A stretch of 58,674 nt of DNA from Candidatus Eiseniibacteriota bacterium (GTDB lineage: Bacteria; Eisenbacteria; RBG-16-71-46; SZUA-252), in assembly GCA_003235575.1 (NCBI GenBank), contig QJVW01000107.1, positions 1 to 58,674 on the forward strand, in the 5' to 3' direction. The translations under genes and the position numbers were made by a program. The notes beneath the pieces are model-generated. The model did no database searches, was not told the DNA's origin, and worked only from the letters and a program-made list of their open reading frames with translations. Shown here in pieces: positions 51,687 through 58,674 of the stretch (the first letter of the stretch is position 1; each line of letters starts with the position of its first letter).

Positions 51687-53215
51687 TAGTGCATGCCCGG
51701 CGTCGAGGAATACCGGAGGATGTAGTCGCCGTAGCCCTGGTCGTCCACGAAGACGAACTTGAGGGAGCTGCCCGTTTCGCTCAGCCCGCGACGGGGCACG
51801 ATCTCGTTGCCGCGAAGATTGTACGACCAGATCTCGAACGGCCGGGTATCCACGACCCCCGACTTCCGGTTCGAAATCCGCTGTCCCGATTCGCGGGGGA
51901 TCTCATCGCTCATCGCGAATCCCAGCGTGCGGTCGTTGACGGGCAGCCGCTCGACCTGAATGTCGTCGGGCTCTCCGTACCGGAGATACACGCGACCCCG
52001 GTCGGTGAACATCCCGCGTTCGAACACCGAGTAGAGCGTATTCGCGTGCCGGACGCGTCTCAGGAACTCCAGATACGCCTCGTTCTCCGCGGTATCCGGA
52101 GTCGGATCCACCGATCGCCAAAGCTCCTGCAGCCTCGCTTCCTTTTCCCCCAGGGGCAGCAGGTTGAAGGCCAGGGCCTCCTCGTTCGACAACAGGACCG
52201 TCCCCTCGACCTCGTAGCCGTCACCCGCGTAGGGCCCCCACGATGCCTCCTGCCACAGCACGTCGAACTCGGTCACGCTGGTCGCGGGCGGCGCGCCGGG
52301 ATCCGACGATTGGAGTCGCAGGGTGAGCCAGTAGTGCCCCGCGGCGAAGTGGGAGAGGTCGATCGCAAGGGCATGAGGCCAGGCATTCCCCTCGGTGACG
52401 CGAAGCGAATCGTGCGCGAAGAAGACGGTGTCGCGAGCCGCGTTGACGATCACGGATTGAAGCTGGTAACGGCGGCCCTCCGGCGGCGGCGGCGTATCGT
52501 AGATCTCGTAGTAGGCCGACAGCACGTCCTGGAAGAGTCCGAAATAGCCGCTGGGATGCGGCAAGACCTCGTACGGCCCCTTGGAGAAGCGCGTCCGCTC
52601 GGGTTGCTTCGAAATCGACCATGCCGACGCGATGCCGCTGATGCTCGGATTCTGGAACAACCAAGCGCTCAGATCGATCTCCCCCTCGACTACGCCCTGC
52701 CGCTTTTGGTTCTTCATCACGTAGACCAGACCCCGCCGCGCGACGTTCAGGTCCTCGACCGTCACCCGGTACCCGTAGGTCCCCCGCCCCGCGGCGAGTC
52801 CGACCGAATAGATTTCGCCGAGAAGCGAGTCGCCCGCCGCGCCGAGGTCGGTGATCTGGACCCGCGCCTCCTCGCTGTTGGAGGCCACCTTCTTTCCGGA
52901 TCGGTTCCTGAGCTCGACGGTAATGCGCAGCTTCGCCTCGAAGAGCGTATCGACCGGCATGAACTTCATCTGCTGGTACGGAACGCGAATCGAGAACTCG
53001 GCGCGCCCCTCCTTGGCACCGTGGCGGAACGGCACGGCCCGGGCATGGAAGCGCAGATCGCCGAGAGAGGCGTTCCCGACCTGGTCACGGGGGCGATCCG
53101 CGGATGCCGTGGCGGGCTGGAGAAAACAAACGAGGGCGGCCAGCAAAAGGCCGCCCTCGCAGATGAAACGAAGTCTTCTTGCCGCGGTCCGGCGAAGGTC
53201 CGGGTGGCGGCTCAT
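51686..53215 (-). CDS. GWxTD domain-containing secreted protein
   Basis: A 509-residue exported protein: signal peptide to about 39 (hydrophobic stretch LLLAALVCFL, then ATASA). The C-terminal third (about 360-509) is the GWxTD domain known from FCB-type bacteria: EARLQELWRSVDPTPDT, then GMFTDRGRVYLRYGEPDDI (the W/TD core here reads GMFTD), PFEIWSYN and FVFVDDQGYGDYILRY. The N-terminal part is beta-rich. Function of the family is unknown. It is the last gene of the cassette, 11 nt after the PorV-like gene. Confidence 0.9.
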   Translation of the reverse strand: MSRHPDLRRTAARRLRFICEGGLLLAALVCFLQPATASADRPRDQVGNASLGDLRFHARAVPFRHGAKEGRAEFSIRVPYQQMKFMPVDTLFEAKLRITVELRNRSGKKVASNSEEARVQITDLGAAGDSLLGEIYSVGLAAGRGTYGYRVTVEDLNVARRGLVYVMKNQKRQGVVEGEIDLSAWLFQNPSISGIASAWSISKQPERTRFSKGPYEVLPHPSGYFGLFQDVLSAYYEIYDTPPPPEGRRYQLQSVIVNAARDTVFFAHDSLRVTEGNAWPHALAIDLSHFAAGHYWLTLRLQSSDPGAPPATSVTEFDVLWQEASWGPYAGDGYEVEGTVLLSNEEALAFNLLPLGEKEARLQELWRSVDPTPDTAENEAYLEFLRRVRHANTLYSVFERGMFTDRGRVYLRYGEPDDIQVERLPVNDRTLGFAMSDEIPRESGQRISNRKSGVVDTRPFEIWSYNLRGNEIVPRRGLSETGSSLKFVFVDDQGYGDYILRYSSTPGMH

Positions 53216-53226
53216 GTCGCGAGACC

Positions 53227-54165
53227 CTAGAACCCGACGTTCACCGATACCCTGTGCGCCGACGACAGATACTTCAGATCGCTATATGCGTAATCGAGGC
53301 GAGCGACCGACGACTTCACGAGGGTGAGCGGGAACTTCACACCGAAGCCTGCCGTGAGGCCCTCGGTGTCGTAGTTCATCTTGTACCCTCCGCGAAGGAA
53401 CAGGTAGTCGCGGAAGGCGTACTCGGCGCCCAGGTTGAGCTTTTCCGAGTTGTCGGGCGGATGGGTGAACTCGGCCGAGGTCAACAGCCGGCTCTCCCCG
53501 CGCTGCATCAGGCTGAACGAGCCCCCGACGCGGAAGAACACGGGCATCTTCACGCTCTCGTCGATGAACGTCATATCGCTTCCGATGTTCTGGATCGACA
53601 TGCCGATCTTCGCGCCGAGAACTCCAATGTCGTACAGGGTCCCGAAATCGAACGTCGTCGAGGATCCCGTAATGTCATCCAGTCCGGTCTGCACGTAGTT
53701 GATGCTCATCCCCGCGGAGAACTTATCCGTGAGGGAACGCGCGTACGAGAGGCCGTAGGCCCACTCACCCGCGTCGAACGTCTCGCCGGTCCCGTCCGGT
53801 AGGTACGTGGTCCGCACCTTGTCCCGGCTCATGGTGAGCGCGCGGACATTGACGCCGAACATCCCGGGGATCCACTTCACGCCGAAGACGTAGGCCGCCT
53901 GGTCGAACAGGATGTCGGCCGGCCACGCGGTGTGATTCAAGCTGATCGTCTGGCCGGATAGACGGGCGATGCCCGCCGGATTCCAGTAGACGGCCGTTGC
54001 GTCGTCGGAGATGGCGACGTACGCGTCACCCATCGCCGCGGCGCGGGCGCCAACGCCGATTTTCAGCGATTGGCCCCCCAGCGTTCCGACCTTCTCGAAA
54101 ATCTGCGCTCCCTGAGCGTGATACGGGAGCGACAGAACCATGACGATGGCGAGCGCGATTCTCAC
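53227..54165 (-). CDS. PorV/PorQ-family outer-membrane barrel protein
   Basis: A 312-residue beta-barrel protein related to PorV/FadL. It shows the family start GVGARAAAMGDAYVAISDDATAVYWNPAGIA and ends in VSVNVGF. I chose the GTG at 54165 because AGGAGGAG lies five to six bases before it and it gives a clean signal peptide (MRIALAIVMVLSLPYHAQGA). The ATG at 54219 overlaps the previous gene by four bases but has no such site. PorV is a type IX secretion shuttle in Bacteroidetes; no other T9SS gene is in the window. Confidence 0.9.
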   Translation of the reverse strand: MRIALAIVMVLSLPYHAQGAQIFEKVGTLGGQSLKIGVGARAAAMGDAYVAISDDATAVYWNPAGIARLSGQTISLNHTAWPADILFDQAAYVFGVKWIPGMFGVNVRALTMSRDKVRTTYLPDGTGETFDAGEWAYGLSYARSLTDKFSAGMSINYVQTGLDDITGSSTTFDFGTLYDIGVLGAKIGMSIQNIGSDMTFIDESVKMPVFFRVGGSFSLMQRGESRLLTSAEFTHPPDNSEKLNLGAEYAFRDYLFLRGGYKMNYDTEGLTAGFGVKFPLTLVKSSVARLDYAYSDLKYLSSAHRVSVNVGF

Positions 54166-54215
54166 GAAACTCCTCCTCGGTTGGCCCGTGGAACGACGGG
54201 TCGCTCCGGCCGGTC

Positions 54216-56999
54216 TCATCGGATGATGATGAACTTTCCGACGTCCCTACCCAACTCCGTGTCGACGGAGAACAGGTAGATTCCGCTCACGATCTTTTGA
54301 CCGTTGCGCGAGATCAAATTCCAGGGGATCGACCCGGTAGCGGCAACCACGGGATCCTTCCCATATTGAAGGTCCTCGGGCGCCCTTCCATCGAAGGGCA
54401 GCGTCTGCACCAGGTCTCCGGCCAAGGAATAGATTCGGATCGTTCCCTTCACCCGCGGCAAATTCCGGAACGTCACCTTCGTACCGGAGGGGTCTTCCTC
54501 GCGCGGCACGAGATCCCACTCGGCCGTCGCTCGGTATGGGTTCGGTACCACGAACACGTGCTGCTGATCATCGACCGCATCCGCCCGCGGGTAGATGACC
54601 TGGACATTCTGAGCGCTCGGATTCGAACTGAGCACGATGTCCTGGTCGGTCGTCGCCCCCGGCACGATGGACACCGGCACGATCGAGTAGAAGTAGGGGA
54701 ACCCGTTCAGCACGTTCGTATCGACAAAACTGTAGCGCCCCACGGCGAACAGCGAGTCGCGTTCGATATAGGACGTGTCCGGGTTGACGCGGCGCAGGGC
54801 GGGATCCCACCGGACCGTCACGTCCTGCGTGAGGACGATGGGCGTCGACGGATCGATCAGCTCGGACAACGAGCGCGCCGGCGTTCCCTTGGGATCGAGG
54901 CGCCACTCGCCGAGGAGCGACCAGAGCTCCCGGCCCGGCCCGTTCGTGCCCAGCGGCCGGTTCCACCCCGCCGCCTTATAGATCCGGTAACCGACGAATT
55001 CCTTCAGATTCCCGCGCTGAGCGTCGCGCACCATTTCCGCGAAGTTGTTCCACTTCAGCGTCACCTTCCGGTCCCCGGGGAAGAACCACGCCGACACGCG
55101 CGCGGAATCCCTTCCGGATCGGTAGTTGTCCAAGAAATCGCGCGGCTCCGCGCTTCCGTCCAATCCGGAGAACACGGGCGATGGTAGCGGCGCCGCCGCC
55201 ACCCAGTTGACCAAGTGCTCCCGGCCACCCTGCCCCGTATTGACATTGCAGTCCAGGTCCACGTACACGCATTCGTTGCCGACGGGGGTATTGATCGTGT
55301 CGGCGCTCGCGCAATGCGTGGTCGGCAATCCGCCCGGAGTCGTCGGCGGGTCGACGCACACGAAGCGCCCCTGCTGCTGCGCCTCGCACGGAGCGAGCGG
55401 GTCCCACGGGAGGAGGTTCGCGTACTGCGGGAACTCCGATCCCGACGGGATGGCGGACCAGAACCGAACACGGCAAACCGATGATTCCGGGATCTGGTAG
55501 ACGAAGGTGATGCCCGACGGAGACCGCAGACACGTCTCCTTGCCGCACTGCCCGGTCAGGCTGTTGCCGTCCAGATCCGTGTAGAGCCCGTCGAAGACCT
55601 GTTGCGCGGCGATGGCGTTCTCGACGAGCGTGCCGCCGGCGTTGATCTTGAAGTTCTGCTCCCCGAGACCGAGCCCCATGACCCAGCCGACGGAGACCGT
55701 CAGGGTGGACTCCGGAAGCAGCGACCGGAACGGTCCCGTCGCCATGACGAAGCGGTAGTCCAACGGGCGGCTCGAGCGAATCTCTCCCAGAGCGTCCGGA
55801 TTCAACGTCGGGTCGGTCATCAACTGGTATCGCTGCGCGTCGTTCTCCGGATCGCCGCCTGCCGCGAACGGAGCGCCCGAACCCGAGAAGAACTTGTACG
55901 ACGTGATCCCGACCGCCTTGGGCGCCAGCACGCCGCTGGGATCGGTCGTATGGTTCAAGAACATGCACCCGAAGTACCCCGGAACGTCGCCGCCCTTGTT
56001 CTCCTGCGGATTGTTGGGGTTGTCCGGGTTGTCATACATGTAGCCCATCTGGATCTTCCGGCGCACGATGTCGCCGCTGGCGCCGATGTACTCGATCTCG
56101 CGATTGATCAGGCCCACCTGGTCGTCGACGAAGTACGTGGGGATGCTGCGGACACCCACGTCCATATCCGCGAAGATCGCGACCATGACGTTCCGGATCG
56201 TCCGACCGCTGATGTTCTTGATGCGGTAGTCCATGCCGACGAAGTCGTTCTGCCCGGGCGTGGCCCAGGAGTACGACGTTTGCCGAACGCGGAGACCCAG
56301 CGGTACGTGCTCGGGGAACTGCTGGCGAGTCTGAGGAATGTTGTCGTAGTACTCGGCCGCGAGCATCTGCTGCCCGATGGCCGCGTAGTCCTCGTCGCAC
56401 AGTCCGTCGCCGTCGTCGTCCTTGCCGTTCAGGAAGTCCTCGTCCACCAGGCCGTCGCCGTCGTCGTCCGGATTGACGCTGGACGAAATGACGCGATTGC
56501 CGGTCGGGATTCCCTCGTACGACTCCCGGACGTCGGCGATCTGATCGATCGGCAACGGGGCGCACGGGTTCTCCGGCGTGATCTCCGGCGAGAACTCCCG
56601 CTCGTAGGCCGCCGTGGTGACGTGCGGAATGCCGCTGGCATCGAGAGCCCCGACCCAGAGCCCCGCCGCGTAGAGGTAGTCATGACCCGACCCGCCCGGC
56701 CACTCGGCCGAGGGGACCGTGGTGAGGAGCGGATTGCTCTGATTGCCCGTCTCCCCGATGTTCGTGATCTGAAGCTGCAGCCTTCCCACGTTGTGGACGT
56801 ACTTTCCGTCCAAGCGGAAGACCTTGTTGATCGTACGCGGATCCTGGCTCGATACGCCCACCGGTTCGTGATAGCCGCATACGGTCGCGTAGAGCACCGT
56901 GGTGAGGATCGCGACGCCGCTGAAGCGCGCGGCGGCTCTGAGCCGGGCACCGGCGCCGCCGCGAGCAGAACTGCCTCGATGCATCGGTCTCATCTCCAT
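54216..56999 (-). CDS. large secreted protein with Asp-rich calcium motifs and FlgD/type-A-sorting-like C-terminus
   Basis: A 927-residue exported protein. N-terminal hydrophobic segment at about 28-41; a weak lipobox-like ATVC at 38-41 follows. Two tandem DDDGDG motifs at 178-188 and 194-204 look like thrombospondin-3/EF-loop calcium sites. The middle is beta-rich with eight or more cysteines (about 495-620). The end (about 830-927) is FlgD-like: VVPNPYRATAEW, GTIRIYSLAGDLVQTL, WNLISRNGQKIVSGIYLF and the terminal KFIIIR. The start may be any of three close ATGs (56999, 56993, 56984). It overlaps the receptor stop by one base. Confidence 0.8.
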   Translation of the reverse strand: MEMRPMHRGSSARGGAGARLRAAARFSGVAILTTVLYATVCGYHEPVGVSSQDPRTINKVFRLDGKYVHNVGRLQLQITNIGETGNQSNPLLTTVPSAEWPGGSGHDYLYAAGLWVGALDASGIPHVTTAAYEREFSPEITPENPCAPLPIDQIADVRESYEGIPTGNRVISSSVNPDDDGDGLVDEDFLNGKDDDGDGLCDEDYAAIGQQMLAAEYYDNIPQTRQQFPEHVPLGLRVRQTSYSWATPGQNDFVGMDYRIKNISGRTIRNVMVAIFADMDVGVRSIPTYFVDDQVGLINREIEYIGASGDIVRRKIQMGYMYDNPDNPNNPQENKGGDVPGYFGCMFLNHTTDPSGVLAPKAVGITSYKFFSGSGAPFAAGGDPENDAQRYQLMTDPTLNPDALGEIRSSRPLDYRFVMATGPFRSLLPESTLTVSVGWVMGLGLGEQNFKINAGGTLVENAIAAQQVFDGLYTDLDGNSLTGQCGKETCLRSPSGITFVYQIPESSVCRVRFWSAIPSGSEFPQYANLLPWDPLAPCEAQQQGRFVCVDPPTTPGGLPTTHCASADTINTPVGNECVYVDLDCNVNTGQGGREHLVNWVAAAPLPSPVFSGLDGSAEPRDFLDNYRSGRDSARVSAWFFPGDRKVTLKWNNFAEMVRDAQRGNLKEFVGYRIYKAAGWNRPLGTNGPGRELWSLLGEWRLDPKGTPARSLSELIDPSTPIVLTQDVTVRWDPALRRVNPDTSYIERDSLFAVGRYSFVDTNVLNGFPYFYSIVPVSIVPGATTDQDIVLSSNPSAQNVQVIYPRADAVDDQQHVFVVPNPYRATAEWDLVPREEDPSGTKVTFRNLPRVKGTIRIYSLAGDLVQTLPFDGRAPEDLQYGKDPVVAATGSIPWNLISRNGQKIVSGIYLFSVDTELGRDVGKFIIIR

Positions 57000-58674
57000 C
57001 AGAATTGGACCCCCAATCCGACCCGAATGACGCGACCCGCCTGGAAGACGCGAGGATCATTCACCGCGAACCAATCCTCCAGTCCGTCTCCATCCTGGTC
57101 GGGGGTCAGGAAGGCGCCGCCGGCACGGCCTGTCTCACTGTAGTAGACCCTGTAGGAAGTGGCGTTTACCTGGTTGTTCGGCCACAGCGACGGCTGCAGG
57201 TCGTTGATGTTCTTCGCGTCGAGCAGGTTCGAACCCTGGACGTAGAACGTGACGTTCTGACCCCAGAACTTGAAGAACCGCTCTCCTTGCAGCGAAAGCG
57301 TCGAGGTCGACGGGAGCCGGCTCGCATTCACGAGGCTCGGATCCTGGCGGCGCTGCTGTCGCTGCTCCTTCGTGTAGGGGAACCCCGTACCGAACGTGTA
57401 GACGAACGTGGCCGCCCAGTCGCGCTCGTTTCCGAGTCGCAGCGTGGCGGAGGCCGAGTGACGCTGATCCCAGTCGAGCGGCTGCTCGGAGGTCGGCTTG
57501 AACTGATCGCGCAGGTTGCCCGAGCTGGCCAGCGCGCGGTTGGGATCGGAAGCCGTTCCCGTCGCGTTGCCGTACGTGTAGTTGAGCTCTCCAGAGAATC
57601 CGTGGCTGTGCTTCTTGATGAGCGTGAATTCGATGCCGCGGGACGACGCGTAGTCGCCGTTCACGTACGTCGGCACCGTCAGACCAAAGCCGGGAATCTG
57701 CTGATCGACCGTCGTCAGGAGCCCGAAGATGTCTTTGAAGTAGACGCCGAACTGCCCGTAGATCTCCTTGCTGAACAGGTGCTGCACGCCCAGCTGGTAG
57801 GAAATCGTCGTCTGCGGTTCGAGATTCGGGTTGCCCCGGGCGGTGGCGGAGATGTTCCGGCCCTGGTAGATGAACACTCGCTCCGGCACTTGGAAGAGCC
57901 GGCCGTAGTGGAAACTCATCACATCGCGATCCGAAATCGGATAGGCGATCCCGACGCGAGGGCTCCACTGCGTCTTGACCGGATCGGTGACCTCGGACGA
58001 GGAGATCTGGTCCCCTACCGAGAACGTGTCGTACCGAAGCCCGGCGTTGAGAACCATCCCCTCGTACTCCCAACGGTCCTGCATGAAGAACGACCCTTCG
58101 GGATTGAAATTGCGGAACTCGTCCCGCGTGGCGCCGTAGTCGCCGTTGGCGTCGAGGATGTTCGGGAAATCCGTCTTCAGGAACTGGAGCGAGTTGTACG
58201 AGATATCGCCGCCCACCATCAGATTGTGGGTGCCGACCTTCTTCGCGAAGTCGCCGTTGACGGTATACGTCGTCGTATTCCGGGTCTCGTATTCGGGATA
58301 GTCGCCGTTCGTGACGTAATAGGGACCGTCGATTCTGTTGAAGGGATCGTAGTAGTTGCCGGGCTGCTGCTGGTACTCCCACAGCTTGCGGTCCAGGACG
58401 TCCCGACGGGTATCCCAATTCTGGCGCGATGCGCGAAGGTTGTAGATCGTGCCCGGTGAGAGCGTCTGGCGCCAGGTCAAGGCTACCTGGGAGTAGTCCT
58501 CGTCGGTCACCGGCAAGTGTTCCGCCGTGTTGCTCGGCACGAACGACGCGTCGACCGGGTAGTAGGCCCACGTGCCGTAGCGCTGGGAAATCGAGCCGTC
58601 GGTCGGCGCGGTGCTGTCCTGCCGGACCTGGACGAAGCCGTCGCGATTCCAGCGGTTGTGGAACCGTCCGCGAA
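56999..58674 (-). CDS. TonB-dependent receptor, C-terminal part (5' end outside window)
   Basis: At least 557 residues of a TonB-dependent outer-membrane receptor barrel, open to the right edge with no start. It has alternating strands with TBDR features such as FFMQDRWEYEGMVLNAGLRYD, QWSPRVGIAYPISD, NPNLEPQTTISYQLGVQH and a final GLGVQF. A DQDGDGLED acidic loop lies 33 residues from the C-terminus. The plug, TonB box and any carboxypeptidase-like N-domain are off the window. Ligand unknown; it heads the outer-membrane cassette. Confidence 0.9.
   Translation of the reverse strand, partial: RGRFHNRWNRDGFVQVRQDSTAPTDGSISQRYGTWAYYPVDASFVPSNTAEHLPVTDEDYSQVALTWRQTLSPGTIYNLRASRQNWDTRRDVLDRKLWEYQQQPGNYYDPFNRIDGPYYVTNGDYPEYETRNTTTYTVNGDFAKKVGTHNLMVGGDISYNSLQFLKTDFPNILDANGDYGATRDEFRNFNPEGSFFMQDRWEYEGMVLNAGLRYDTFSVGDQISSSEVTDPVKTQWSPRVGIAYPISDRDVMSFHYGRLFQVPERVFIYQGRNISATARGNPNLEPQTTISYQLGVQHLFSKEIYGQFGVYFKDIFGLLTTVDQQIPGFGLTVPTYVNGDYASSRGIEFTLIKKHSHGFSGELNYTYGNATGTASDPNRALASSGNLRDQFKPTSEQPLDWDQRHSASATLRLGNERDWAATFVYTFGTGFPYTKEQRQQRRQDPSLVNASRLPSTSTLSLQGERFFKFWGQNVTFYVQGSNLLDAKNINDLQPSLWPNNQVNATSYRVYYSETGRAGGAFLTPDQDGDGLEDWFAVNDPRVFQAGRVIRVGLGVQF

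Noticed and set aside
56870-56890. Lipobox (lipoprotein) in the 927-residue protein
   Set aside because: ATVC has no Leu/Val at -3 and no Gly/Ala/Ser at -1, so the Cys41 is not a convincing lipid anchor.
55602-57143. 513-codon plus-strand open frame
   Set aside because: Antisense to the 927-residue secreted protein gene; Val/Arg/Asp-rich with no motif.

Overview
The window is a GC-rich, almost gap-free piece of bacterial chromosome with about 52 protein genes and one tRNA. No stretch of 300 bases lacks a gene. The envelope is that of a diderm: BamA, TamB, RseP, split heptose-activation enzymes with two GT9 heptosyltransferase-like proteins, and a TonB-dependent receptor. A PorV/PorQ-family protein, a GWxTD-domain protein and a secreted protein with an FlgD/type-A-sorting-like C-terminus point to the FCB side of the tree (Candidatus Eisenbacteria-like or a relative). 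That placement is inferred from gene content and was not tested by phylogeny. There is no phage, IS element, CRISPR array or plasmid gene.

Most genes lie on the minus strand, so I describe them in transcription order, from high to low coordinates. 58674-51686 is an outer-membrane cassette: TonB receptor (5' end off the window), a 927-residue secreted protein, a PorV-like protein and a GWxTD protein. 51655-46901 is a lower-glycolysis operon (PPi-type pfk, gap, pgk, tpiA) followed by secG and tRNA-Leu(GAG). A lone zinc-ribbon gene on the plus strand follows, then a methyltransferase and an epimerase, then a split transketolase. 40578-42659 is a plus-strand island: a 111-residue unknown protein, class II FBPase and a BshB1-like deacetylase. 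40513-39245 holds an SDR and an adenosine-specific kinase. 39154-33104 is recJ-relA/spoT-dtd-maf-mtnA.

33048-19688 is one long run: rplM-rpsI-rpsB-tsf-pyrH-frr-uppS-cdsA-dxr, then an LPS-core block (rfaE1, rfaE2, two GT9, one GT2, two GT4). It is followed by rseP-bamA-tamB-pcrA-gatC-gatA-gatB-purD-purE-sua5 and then by an arginine-phosphatase-like LMW phosphatase, ilvE, glyA, moxR and a DUF58 gene that runs off the left edge. Neighbours very often overlap by 1-4 nt (ATGA, GTGA, TGATG), which suggests translational coupling.

Several intergenic gaps carry a readable sigma70-type promoter, TTGACN or TTGCCC, 17-18 nt, then TAGNCT/TATNNT/TAGCGT. In three of them the upstream gene's TGA stop lies inside the -35 hexamer. 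The genes cover core translation, isoprenoid and phospholipid precursors, LPS core assembly, outer-membrane biogenesis, central carbon flow and stringent response. The least explained parts are the FCB-type outer-membrane cassette, the 111-residue and zinc-ribbon unknowns, and a few enzymes with altered signature residues.
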